NCBI RefSeq assembly: GCF_007981265.1
Contig: NZ_CP034363.1
Location: forward strand, 2,232,001 to 2,296,000
Direction: 5' to 3'
Length of the DNA stretch: 64,000 bases
Source of the DNA: Pantoea sp. CCBC3-3-1
GTDB lineage: Bacteria > Pseudomonadota > Gammaproteobacteria > Enterobacterales > Enterobacteriaceae
Position 1 is the stretch's first letter; each line of letters opens with the position of its first letter. Below are positions 27,512-35,537 of this stretch, in pieces. The position numbers and the translations under genes are program-made. Below the pieces are notes generated by a model. That model did not search any database. It was not told the origin of the DNA and saw only the letters and a list, made by a program, of their open reading frames with translations.

Positions 27512-28044
27512 GCTGCTTCTCCTTTCTCTTTCACCTTCTGCGCCGGATCCCAGCCCCAGGAATCGGGGCCACCGCCGTAGGTTGGCACCACTAAAATATC
27601 TTTCGTTGGCAGATACATCATTGCGTCGGCATAGGCGATCAGTTCGCTGCCTGCGCCTTCACCGACCACGCCGGTATACCAGCTGGCGATAATTAACGAG
27701 GCGGTTTGAAAAAGCGGGTGTGTCGCATCAACAGCCCGAAGAAAGGCATCCACATGGGCGAAATTCTGCGTGGCAATATAGCCTTTGAGGGCAGCAAACC
27801 GCGTTGGGAAATCCGCATAATGTCGGCACAGGGCAGAGTAATAGCGTTCAGCGAGGATCGGGCTGGCGGGTCGGCTGACCAGAAAAGAGGAGGTCGCGAC
27901 AAAGCCGCTCTCCGCGCTTTGCTGTGCAGCGGCCATTTGCGCCGGGAACAGCGAGGAACAAACGGCGCTGAGTGACAAAACGGCCATACCTTGTAATAAG
28001 CGGCGGCGGCTGAAAGCCGGAGACGCTTTAGTGTTCTGTGGCAT
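27508..28044 (-). CDS. Small subunit of gluconate/sorbitol-type FAD dehydrogenase (Tat signal)
   Basis: A 178-residue protein whose N-terminus has a twin-arginine signal (SRRRLLQGMAVLSLSAVCSS, about 12-31). Such small subunits escort the FAD subunit through the Tat system. The mature part (FVATSSFLVSRPASPILAERYYSAL) fits the sorbitol dehydrogenase/gluconate 2-dehydrogenase subunit 3 family. AAGGAGG precedes its ATG. It overlaps the cytochrome gene by 17 bases and the large-subunit gene by four. Confidence 0.85.
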   Translation of the reverse strand: MPQNTKASPAFSRRRLLQGMAVLSLSAVCSSLFPAQMAAAQQSAESGFVATSSFLVSRPASPILAERYYSALCRHYADFPTRFAALKGYIATQNFAHVDAFLRAVDATHPLFQTASLIIASWYTGVVGEGAGSELIAYADAMMYLPTKDILVVPTYGGGPDSWGWDPAQKVKEKGEAA

Positions 28045-29425
28045 TACGCCTCCTTTTTCTGCTGAGCAGGATAAAAATAGCGATCAACACAACCAGCGCT
28101 GCGGCAATGCCGGCGATCGCTAAAGGTCGGGTCAGCTGTACCAACAACGGCGCATCGCCGCCTTCGCGCAATGTTTTAACCTGCTGCGCGGTAACGGAAA
28201 CCTGCGGATTACCGAAGTTTTTTAAGACGTAATTACTGACGTCGGCGATCTGTTGGTCGTTAAGACGATTGGTAAAGTCGGCATCTGGTCCGAAAGCGGG
28301 CATCGCGACAGGCTGATTATTGACGTTGCGCTGCACGCCAAACAGGATGGCTGAAACGAGGTTATCGGGCCGATCGGCTCCGGTTGCGCTGTTATGAAAA
28401 AGTGCAGGGTAACGCGAGTTGCCCTGGCCTGCGGGCTGATGGCAGTTTGCACAGCTGCCGCTGAACACAACCCAACCGGGATCGGCGCTGGCCTGGCCGC
28501 GCAGCTGCTGTTCACTGTCGGCGCCAGCACCATAGCCATCCCGAGCCTGGGGAGCGCCGGTATTCACGGCGGGAACCTGACGCAGGTAGGCCACAATCGC
28601 CTGAATATCCGCATCGGAAAGGTGCTGCAAACCGTGCTCGATAGCTTCCGCCATCGGCCCTGCCGCCTGCGCTTTACCGTCAAGGCGGCCCGTTTTCAGA
28701 TATTCACTCAGTTCAGCGGCGCTCCAGTCGCCAATGCCAGATTGATCCGGTGTGATATTCGGTGCATACCAGCTGCCCAAACTGCCGCCGGAGAAAGCCC
28801 GATCGTTTTGCTGGCCCATCAGCACATTGCGCGGCGTGTGGCAGGTATCACAGTGCGCCAGCGCATTCACCAAATAGTCTCCCCGGTTCACCAGGTCAGA
28901 CTTATCGGGATTCGGCATAAAGCGGCGACCGTCGGCAAAAAACATATTCCATACGGCCATGGATGCACGAATGTTGTAAGGAAAGGGCAGGTGGGTTTGC
29001 GGCGTGGCAATATCGACCGGGGCCACGGCGTTCATGAAATAGAGATAAAGTGCGTGAATATCGTCGTCGCTGATGGCGGCGTAAGAGGTATAAGGCATAG
29101 CAGGGTAAAGATGTTCACCCTGTTTATTCATGCCTTCCCGTACCGCCCGCGCAAAATCCTGCTCGCTGTATTCACCGATGCCATCGGTTTTTGACGGGGT
29201 AATATTACTCGCGAAAATGCTGCCTAACGGCGACTGTATTGCATAGCCGCCCGCCATCGGCGCGCCTTGATGCGGCGAGGTGTGGCACGCTCCGCAGTCG
29301 GCGGCCGTGGCAAGATATTTTCCTTTGGCAATCAGATCCTGGTTCTCGTCAGGCTGCGCGTGCGCAAACTGCATCCCGGTGACAAGGATCAGGCTCATCG
29401 CCAAAGGCAGACAATGTCGTCTCAC
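28028..29425 (-). CDS. Triheme cytochrome c subunit of the gluconate-type dehydrogenase
   Basis: A 465-residue periplasmic protein with signal peptide (about 1-23), three CxxCH heme sites (CGACH near 44, CDTCH near 193, CANCH near 325) and a C-terminal membrane anchor (about 430-455, AAALVVLIAIFILLSRKRRR). It starts at a GTG with GGAG eight bases upstream. It relays electrons from the FAD subunit to ubiquinone. The gene order here is cytochrome - small - large, whereas I recall small - large - cytochrome for the Erwinia cypripedii gluconate dehydrogenase. Confidence 0.87.
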   Translation of the reverse strand: MRRHCLPLAMSLILVTGMQFAHAQPDENQDLIAKGKYLATAADCGACHTSPHQGAPMAGGYAIQSPLGSIFASNITPSKTDGIGEYSEQDFARAVREGMNKQGEHLYPAMPYTSYAAISDDDIHALYLYFMNAVAPVDIATPQTHLPFPYNIRASMAVWNMFFADGRRFMPNPDKSDLVNRGDYLVNALAHCDTCHTPRNVLMGQQNDRAFSGGSLGSWYAPNITPDQSGIGDWSAAELSEYLKTGRLDGKAQAAGPMAEAIEHGLQHLSDADIQAIVAYLRQVPAVNTGAPQARDGYGAGADSEQQLRGQASADPGWVVFSGSCANCHQPAGQGNSRYPALFHNSATGADRPDNLVSAILFGVQRNVNNQPVAMPAFGPDADFTNRLNDQQIADVSNYVLKNFGNPQVSVTAQQVKTLREGGDAPLLVQLTRPLAIAGIAAALVVLIAIFILLSRKRRRNATEH

Positions 29426-29473
29426 CTGACATGCTCCTGTAAAAGTGAAATGTCGTTATTTTTATTAGAAAGT

Positions 29474-29507
29474 GCCGGTTGCCCCCGGAAAACCGGCGGC
29501 AGCCGGC
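29474..29507 (-). terminator. Strong hairpin between periplasmic cupin and cytochrome genes
   Basis: A 15-pair stem with two mismatches and loop AAAA (TTTT on the transcript) directly follows the cupin stop codon. The following U tract is weak, so it may attenuate or process the transcript rather than end it. Confidence 0.5.
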
Positions 29508-29508
29508 T

Positions 29509-30219
29509 TTAGAGCAGTTCGTAATCGTTGAAGATAAGCGGCGTATCGCCCCCGTTGGTGAGCTCGATTTTTTCCGGCCCGGTTAGCTGGGCATCACCGC
29601 GATGCAGCCAGACCTCTTTATTACGGTTAGGCTTGCCGGGAATCGATTCCAGCAGGCGACCCTCGGTAAAGAAGACGCGCACGCCTGGCCCGTGCTGGTT
29701 ATAGAGCGTGGTGCTTTCGCCGGGTTGCAGCGTGACTTTCCAGCCCTTCACCGTTTTTTGATCCAGAACCTGCTGGAACACCGGCAGATCGGGACGCGTC
29801 GCGCCGCCAAAATGCTGGGGGCCGGGCTGGTTGATCTCAAAGGCGACCTGCTGGTTCAGCGTGGTGCCGGTATTGGTCACTTTGTCGGTTTCTGACTTGC
29901 CCTGATGCGCGCCAAACTTGACGTTGCCACTTTTCATCTCGCCATCTTTTGGCGGCTTATCGGGATAAGTGGTGTGCGTCAGGCTGCCATCAATATGGGT
30001 ATTCACGTAATCAAGATGCTGCTCGTGAAACAGCGTGGACTGGCCCGGCCGGATCATCACGCGCATCACGGTGACATATTGGTTTTCCATAATCACGTGA
30101 TGCAGCGGTTCCAGATTGGTGGCGACAACCTGTTCTGCGGCACTGGCAACAGGCGAAGCGGCAAAAGCAAAGCCCGTAGCGATGAGGGCGGAAAGAAGGG
30201 ATTGCGAAGTACGTTTCAT
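29509..30219 (-). CDS. Periplasmic cupin-like protein
   Basis: From the ATG at 30219 (MKRTSQSLLSALIATGFAFA), with CCGGAGAT upstream, the product is 236 residues; the frame opens further upstream without a ribosome site. A Sec signal ends near ASPVASAAEQ. The mature part reads as a duplicated cupin (VMRVMIRPGQSTLFHEQHLDYVNTHI, then WKVTLQPGESTTLYNQHGPGVRVFF), with His ligands in the first copy. Function unknown. Its place between a periplasmic lactonase and the dehydrogenase suggests a role in periplasmic sugar oxidation. Confidence 0.7.
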   Translation of the reverse strand: MKRTSQSLLSALIATGFAFAASPVASAAEQVVATNLEPLHHVIMENQYVTVMRVMIRPGQSTLFHEQHLDYVNTHIDGSLTHTTYPDKPPKDGEMKSGNVKFGAHQGKSETDKVTNTGTTLNQQVAFEINQPGPQHFGGATRPDLPVFQQVLDQKTVKGWKVTLQPGESTTLYNQHGPGVRVFFTEGRLLESIPGKPNRNKEVWLHRGDAQLTGPEKIELTNGGDTPLIFNDYELL

Positions 30220-30271
30220 AAGATCTCCGGTTAGGGCTGGTCTGCCGGGCCGTAGCCGACCCGGGTTAAAC

Positions 30272-31420
30272 TTATTTCTCAACAACAGTGACCCAGTTAG
30301 CGCCTTTATCCGTTGGATACTGGCCGGCCAGCGTCAGCGCGCCGGTTGACGTATTGATGGTATAGAGCGAAAGCTGAGTGGATTTCTGCCCGGACTCAAT
30401 CAAAAAGCGTCCGCTGTTATCGATGGCGAAGCCCCGCGGCTGCCGTTCGGTCTTAACGCTGCTGAGATAAGTCAGATGACCGTTGTTCGGGTCAACTGAG
30501 AAGGCGGAAAGGGTACTGCTGGTGCGTTCGGTCGAGTAGAGAAAGCGGCCATCCGGCGTCAGATGAATATCTGCCTGCCAGATGCGGGGCTTCTGAGAAG
30601 GCGGCAAATCGTCATCACCGGTCAACGGTCTGGCCTCGCCACGCTGCATCTCTTCTTTCGGCGAGACCGAATTCACCACTTCTGCGGGGGTGGTGGTGCC
30701 ATTGGCATTCACCGTCAGCCGCGAGATATTGCCCGCCATTTCGGTCAGAATATAGAGGTTGCGTTTACCCTGCTTATCCAGCGCGGGCGCAAAAGCAAAG
30801 TGACGCGGGCCGGTTGCCGCCTCGTCCTGAATATTAACGAACGGCGGATCGTTTGGCGTGACCTTGCCCGTTGCCGCGTCAAAGCGGTACTGCAACAGTT
30901 GATCGGCGCCCAGCAGGGTAACGTAGAGAAAATGATTGGTAGGATCGACCTGAATAGCATGGGCGCGTTTACCGGTATGCACGACCTGAACCGGCTCGGC
31001 CTCGACCAGCCCCTCTTTGTTAATACGGTTGATACTGAACAGATCGCCACCGTAGGAGGCGCTAAGCAGGTAATGTCCCTGCTTATCCAACGACAGATAG
31101 GCCATGCTTTCCGGCAGCGGCGTCTGGCCTGCTTTTACCAGCTGTCCATCGGGCTGAATATGAAAGGCCGCCACGCTGTAAGGCTTGCTGCGTACCGAGA
31201 CATAAAGCATTTTTTTGTCGGGTGACACCACGGAGGACATCGCTTTTGCGCCCGCCGGAAACGTGCCGATCGGCTGTAGCGCGGGTTTGTTTTTATCCAG
31301 CTGATAACCGGTAACGGTGCCGCTGTCGGCGTTGGAGACGTAGATCAGGGTTTGTGCCTGCGCGGTTCCGGCCAGCGTCATTAACGACAGAAGGGTGCCA
31401 GCATAAAGATTTTTATTCAT
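30272..31420 (-). CDS. Periplasmic lactonase-family seven-bladed propeller
   Basis: From the ATG at 31420 (MNKNLYAGTLLSLMTLAGTAQA), with AAGGAT upstream, the product is 382 residues with a cleavable signal peptide. The mature part is a PF10282-type lactonase propeller related to 6-phosphogluconolactonase YbhE/Pgl: VSPDKKMLYVSVRSKPYSVAAFHI, AHAIQVDPTNHFLYVTLLGADQ, TGPRHFAFAP, LTPDGRFLYSTERTSSTLSAF, FAIDNSGRFLIESGQKS. Export makes a cytosolic phospho-sugar role unlikely. It would open lactones made by periplasmic dehydrogenases. It lies 31 bases after the OtnC-like gene. Confidence 0.78.
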   Translation of the reverse strand: MNKNLYAGTLLSLMTLAGTAQAQTLIYVSNADSGTVTGYQLDKNKPALQPIGTFPAGAKAMSSVVSPDKKMLYVSVRSKPYSVAAFHIQPDGQLVKAGQTPLPESMAYLSLDKQGHYLLSASYGGDLFSINRINKEGLVEAEPVQVVHTGKRAHAIQVDPTNHFLYVTLLGADQLLQYRFDAATGKVTPNDPPFVNIQDEAATGPRHFAFAPALDKQGKRNLYILTEMAGNISRLTVNANGTTTPAEVVNSVSPKEEMQRGEARPLTGDDDLPPSQKPRIWQADIHLTPDGRFLYSTERTSSTLSAFSVDPNNGHLTYLSSVKTERQPRGFAIDNSGRFLIESGQKSTQLSLYTINTSTGALTLAGQYPTDKGANWVTVVEK

Positions 31421-31451
31421 TGTTATATCCTTATTATTTAACGGTAAGGTG

Positions 31452-32087
31452 TTACCAGCGGGCAGAAAATACCTCGCAAAGCTCGGCCACCTCATCCTCA
31501 CCCAACGGCTGAGGCTTAACCGTCGCCTGCATCCACAGCTTTGCCGTTTCTTCCAGCTCCTCTAAGGCAAAGCAGGCGGCGGCAATCGAGTTTCCCCAGA
31601 TAACCGGGCCAAGCCGCGCGAGCATGACGCCGCGTACCTCAAGCGCCAGCTGAGCAACCCGATCCGCCACCTGTGGCGCACCCGGGCGACAGTATGGGAT
31701 CAGCGGGATTCTGCCGACTTTCATCACCTGATAAGGGGTAATCGGCGGCAGAATGCTGGCTTCCTGCCAGACACCTTGCAAAGTCAGTCCTACCAGACTG
31801 GTAGAGTGAGTATGGACGACCGCCTGCACTTCGGGATTGCGATCGTAAACCTGACGATGCAGCAGCAGCGTTTTTGACGGCTTGTCACCGGCGATCCAGT
31901 CACCGTTCAGGCTGACTTTGGCGATACGATCCGGTTCAAGCCGGCCCAGGCAAGCATCCGTTGGCGTAATCAGCCAGCCGTCGGCCAGTCGGGCGCTGAT
32001 GTTTCCGGCACTACCGACGGTATAGCCGCGATCGAACAGGCTTTTACCCGCCAGGCAGATCTCTTCACGCAATTGCAGTTCACTCAT
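31452..32087 (-). CDS. Class II aldolase, OtnC/YgbL-like, with altered active site
   Basis: A 211-residue cytosolic protein aligned by eye to YgbL/OtnC, which decarboxylates 3-oxo-tetronate 4-phosphate to dihydroxyacetone phosphate. Present are GSAGNISARL (phosphate site), the Zn-binding pair HTH at about 92-94, and the family end ALEELEETAKL. Two expected residues differ: the acid/base Glu of the PSKE motif is Thr (PSKTLLLH, about residue 70) and the third Zn ligand of the NHGPV motif is Leu (ARLGPVIWG, about residue 158). It may be a changed or weakened enzyme, or act on another substrate. It sits 20 bases after the MFS gene. Confidence 0.75.
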   Translation of the reverse strand: MSELQLREEICLAGKSLFDRGYTVGSAGNISARLADGWLITPTDACLGRLEPDRIAKVSLNGDWIAGDKPSKTLLLHRQVYDRNPEVQAVVHTHSTSLVGLTLQGVWQEASILPPITPYQVMKVGRIPLIPYCRPGAPQVADRVAQLALEVRGVMLARLGPVIWGNSIAAACFALEELEETAKLWMQATVKPQPLGEDEVAELCEVFSARW

Positions 32088-32107
32088 TTTTTTCTCCGCT
32101 TTGAGGG

Positions 32108-33421
32108 TCAGGCTTTATGATCGGCCGCGACCACGCCGCTGACCTGCTGGTTTTTTTCAATCGCCAACGGTTCGATTTTGCCCATGACAAACATGAAGTT
32201 CAGCGCGCCAACGAGACAGATCCCGCCAGCGACCAACAGCGGCACCACAAAGGAACCGTGGCTCAGGGTCAGCATCAGCCCGGTAAACGATGCGGTGACA
32301 ATGCCCGCGAGGTTGCCGGCAAAATTCTGGATACCGCCGAGAGTGCCGACGTAGCCGGAATTCGGCGCGACATCAGCAGGCAGCGTCCAGATATTGGCGG
32401 CGGTAAAAGCTAAACCGGCATAGGTAAGCGAGAACAGCGTCAAAATCACCGTAACGCTGCTGGTAAAAGCGGCGAAAGCAATCACGGAAGAGAGCAGCAT
32501 CCCGGCAATCAGGCAGGATTTACGCGCGGTGGTTAGCGAAAAGCCTTTGCGATAAAGCCAGTCGGAAGTGATGCCGCCCAGCAGACTGCCGGGAATGCCC
32601 ATCAGGGCAGGGATGGCACCAATCGTCCCCAGCTCTTTCAGGGAGAAACCGTGCGCCATGGTCAGATAGGTCGGGAACCAGGTCACAAAGAAATAGGTGG
32701 CGAAGTTCATGCAGAAAAAGCCGATCATCATGCCCCACACCGTTCTGAAGCGAAACAGACCGGCAATATTGACCTTCTCATTTTTATCCACTGTCTGGAC
32801 GCCGCGATCGGCCAGCAGGTTCTCCCGCTGTTCAGGGTTCAGGCCTTTCATCGCCTCTGGTTCGCGATAAAACAGCAGCCAGATAGCCACCCAGGCCAGG
32901 CCCAGCGCGCCGGTAACCACAAACGAGGTTTCCCAATCCCAGGTGCTGATCAACCAGGCAACCAGAGGCAGCGCGATGGCGCTACCGGCACGCGGACCGG
33001 CATCAAAAATGCCGCTGGCCGTCGCCCGCTCCTTCTTCGCAAACCACGAATAGACCACTTTTGCACAGCCGGGATTACCGCCAGATTCCCCGATCCCCAG
33101 CAGCAGGCGTGAAGCAAAAAGGGAACCGAAGCCCCGACCAAATGCGGTCACGACGGTAAACAATGACCACCAGCCTACCGCGATAGCCAGACCGGCACGG
33201 GCACCCAGCCGGTCAAGCAGGCGACCGGCAGGAATTTGCATCAGTGCGTAAGTCCAGAAAAATGCGCCAAGGATCAGCCCCATGCTGGTGTCATCCAGCC
33301 CAAGATCTTTTTTAATATGCGGTGCAGCGATGGCGAGGTTAATGCGATCTATGTAGTTGATGGCGATGGCGAAAAAGCAGAATGCAATCATCAGCCAGCG
33401 GACTCGTGGGTATCTACGCAT
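32108..33421 (-). CDS. MFS transporter, anion:cation symporter type (acid-sugar permease)
   Basis: A 437-residue inner-membrane carrier with 12 predicted membrane segments. The start (FAIAINYIDRINLAIAAPHIKKDLGLDDTSMGLILGAFFWTYA) and the loop AGRLLDRLGARAG are those of the ACS family that imports hexuronates, galactonate, glucarate and related sugar acids. AAGGAATTCACC precedes the ATG. It is divergent from the LacI gene, with two operator-like palindromes between them, and leads the operon with the OtnC-like gene. The expected cargo is a four-carbon or similar sugar acid. Confidence 0.85.
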   Translation of the reverse strand: MRRYPRVRWLMIAFCFFAIAINYIDRINLAIAAPHIKKDLGLDDTSMGLILGAFFWTYALMQIPAGRLLDRLGARAGLAIAVGWWSLFTVVTAFGRGFGSLFASRLLLGIGESGGNPGCAKVVYSWFAKKERATASGIFDAGPRAGSAIALPLVAWLISTWDWETSFVVTGALGLAWVAIWLLFYREPEAMKGLNPEQRENLLADRGVQTVDKNEKVNIAGLFRFRTVWGMMIGFFCMNFATYFFVTWFPTYLTMAHGFSLKELGTIGAIPALMGIPGSLLGGITSDWLYRKGFSLTTARKSCLIAGMLLSSVIAFAAFTSSVTVILTLFSLTYAGLAFTAANIWTLPADVAPNSGYVGTLGGIQNFAGNLAGIVTASFTGLMLTLSHGSFVVPLLVAGGICLVGALNFMFVMGKIEPLAIEKNQQVSGVVAADHKA

Positions 33422-33535
33422 GGTGAATTCCTTTATTATCTCGGTGCGTTGGCGAGCGGGCCGGGACGCCTGTCGTCAGGTTGATTGTTATCGTTTGGTA
33501 AATTTTGGTCTGTTTCTGATAATATGATGTTAAAA

Positions 33536-33579
33536 GTAAGCGATTACAAAATTCAGTCAAGCAAAAAGTAAGCGCTTTC
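33536..33579. promoter_or_regulatory. Two LacI-type operators in the MFS/lacI divergent promoter
   Basis: GTAAGCGATTAC at 33536-33547 and GTAAGCGCTTTC at 33568-33579 are near-palindromes, 32 bases centre to centre. The same core recurs at 36839 and 36941 before the oxidase and racemase-like genes. They are the likely binding sites of the LacI-family protein encoded alongside. Confidence 0.75.
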
Positions 33580-33646
33580 AAAACGAGATCTGGCCTGTCT
33601 GCAATTTTTGTGGACGGCATCACTAATTTCACTCTGGAGACCGACG

Positions 33647-34678
33647 ATGTCCGATAAGCCTTCACCTCCCGCAAGAGTTTCTCTGGAAGATGTTGCCCAG
33701 CGTTCGGGGGTGTCCACCGCGACGGTCTCTCGGGTATTGAACGGCAGCGCGTCGGTGCGGCAGTCACGTCGCGAGGCGGTAGAGCGAGCCTGTGAGGAAT
33801 TGGGATATGTGATTAATCGTGCGGCAAGAACGCTGGCGTCACGACGCAGCATGACCATTGGCGCGGTTGTACCCACGCTGGCGACGGAAACGTTCTCCCG
33901 CCCGCTGGCCAGCTTTCAGCAAAAGATCCATCAGTCGGGTTACACGCTGCTGCTGGCCAATTCCGACTTCGATCCGCAGACCGAACTGAACGAGGTGAAC
34001 AAGCTGGTGGAGTACGGCATCGATGCGCTGATGCTGGTGGGCAACAGCCACCATCCGCGTTTGTGGGAACGGATTAATCAGCAGGGGATCCCCTGTATTC
34101 AGACCTTTTCCGTCGATCAGCGCTACCCCAGCGTCGGCTACGATAATCAGCTGGCAGCGAGTGAAATGACGGCGCATCTGCTGGCGCTGGGCCACCAAAA
34201 GTTTGGCGTCATCGTCGGCACGCCGCCTTCTAACGATCGTATTTCTGAACGCATTACCGGCACGCGCAATGCGCTGGCAGCGGCGGGTTTGCAGCTTGAT
34301 GAGGCGAATCTTATCAGCAGCGCTTTCACCATGAACGAAGCACGACAGGCGATGTTTCAGCTGCTGGATGGCCCAAACCCGCCTACCGCCGTGATCTGTG
34401 GCAATGATTTACTGGCATTCGGCGCAATGCGCGCGGCGACAGAACGCTATCTGCGCATTCCTGGCGATATCTCCATAACCGGCTTTAACGATTATGAATA
34501 CGCTGAACACCTTGAACATCCGCTAACCACCATGCGTGTGGAGCTGGCGCAGATTGGTCTCTGTGCGGCGGACTACCTGCTGGCTACGCTAAACGGTGAA
34601 GACGCGCCCCGGCAAACACAGCTAAAGCCGGAGCTGATTGTACGCGGCAGCAGCGGTTCCGCGCCTCGCCAGCGCTAA
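33647..34678 (+). CDS. LacI-family transcriptional regulator
   Basis: The ATG at 33647 follows GGAGA by eight bases; an in-frame ATG at 33608 lacks a site. The 343-residue product has the LacI helix-turn-helix (RVSLEDVAQRSGVSTATVSRVLNGSA) and a sugar-binding periplasmic-type core (TIGAVVPTLATETFSRPLASFQ; TAVICGNDLLAFGAMRAAT; FNDYEYAEHLEHPLTTMR). It most resembles GntR/GntH-like regulators of sugar-acid genes. It is divergent from the MFS operon and three bases from the convergent ModA-like gene. Four matching palindromes define a likely local regulon. Confidence 0.88.
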   Translation: MSDKPSPPARVSLEDVAQRSGVSTATVSRVLNGSASVRQSRREAVERACEELGYVINRAARTLASRRSMTIGAVVPTLATETFSRPLASFQQKIHQSGYTLLLANSDFDPQTELNEVNKLVEYGIDALMLVGNSHHPRLWERINQQGIPCIQTFSVDQRYPSVGYDNQLAASEMTAHLLALGHQKFGVIVGTPPSNDRISERITGTRNALAAAGLQLDEANLISSAFTMNEARQAMFQLLDGPNPPTAVICGNDLLAFGAMRAATERYLRIPGDISITGFNDYEYAEHLEHPLTTMRVELAQIGLCAADYLLATLNGEDAPRQTQLKPELIVRGSSGSAPRQR

Positions 34679-34681
34679 CCC

Positions 34682-35383
34682 TTAGTTGCGCAGCGACATG
34701 CCGAACGCCTCGAACGCCCGGCCCGCTTCGGCAGAGCGCAGGAAATCGAGCAGCGCGGCGGCCCCCTGCGGATTCTGCGCGTTGGCAAGCACGCCAGCTG
34801 AGATCGAGGTCGGCTGCTGCACGGCATCCGGTAGCGGCCCAATCACCTTAATGCCTTTCACCGCCAGCAACTCGCTGATCTGCTGTACGGCAATGTCCGC
34901 TTTGCCTGCGATAAGCTGGCTGGCGGTAAAACCTTCGCCGATCGTGGTGGCGCGGGCAGCCATCGCTTCTTCAATCCCCAGCTGCTTCAGCACCGTCTGA
35001 AAGTAAATGCCGCTGGCACCGCCCAGAGACCAGCAGACGGATCTGGCGGCCAGCAGTGCTTTTTTCAGCGCCTCAACGCTGCTGATATCGGGCGCTTCGG
35101 CTTGCGGCAGCATCGCCAGACCAATCGGTGAATCCACCAGCTCCACGCGGCTGCCGCCCGTAACCACCCCTTCGGCAATCAGCTTATCCATCGCCTTAAC
35201 GGTAACGATAACCGCATCGGCCGGCTCTCCAGCGGCCAGCTTTTTTTCAATCGCCGTGGTGGGGCCCCAGTCGATCGCCAGCGGATTATCCGGATGCTGT
35301 GTTAGCCACGTGGCTTCCAGCTGTGTAAAGGGCGCCCGGATGGCGAGCGCGCTGAACAGGCGAATTTGTTGGTTTCTGCTCAT
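34682..35383 (-). CDS. ModA-like binding protein without signal peptide
   Basis: A 233-residue type-2 periplasmic-binding-fold protein of the molybdate-binding-like group (LFSALAIRAPFTQLEATW; ADAVIVTVKAMDKLIAEGVV; GGASGIYFQTVLKQLG; IGPLPDAVQQPTSISAGV). It has no secretion signal; the domain starts within ten residues of the ATG. No ModB or ModC is nearby. It sits downstream of the FMN oxidase on the same strand and converges on lacI. A cytosolic role, such as binding or sensing a sugar acid, is inferred; function unknown. Confidence 0.65.
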   Translation of the reverse strand: MSRNQQIRLFSALAIRAPFTQLEATWLTQHPDNPLAIDWGPTTAIEKKLAAGEPADAVIVTVKAMDKLIAEGVVTGGSRVELVDSPIGLAMLPQAEAPDISSVEALKKALLAARSVCWSLGGASGIYFQTVLKQLGIEEAMAARATTIGEGFTASQLIAGKADIAVQQISELLAVKGIKVIGPLPDAVQQPTSISAGVLANAQNPQGAAALLDFLRSAEAGRAFEAFGMSLRN

Positions 35384-35537
35384 AAAAATCCTCTTAAAAG
35401 AGTGTTAACCCTGCACAGGAGCAGGGAGCATGCGCAGGCAAAAAAAAGCCGTCCGTAGCAGCCCTTAACGGGCCGTCCATAGCGCGTGATGCTTGCTCCA
35501 GGCGTGTGCTCCTTTCGTTCCAGGCGCGTGCCCGTTA

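Noticed and set aside
25877..29425. Gluconate dehydrogenase named as gndFSL-type genes
   Set aside because: Subunit order and context differ from the described gluconate dehydrogenase, so a substrate-specific symbol is not justified.
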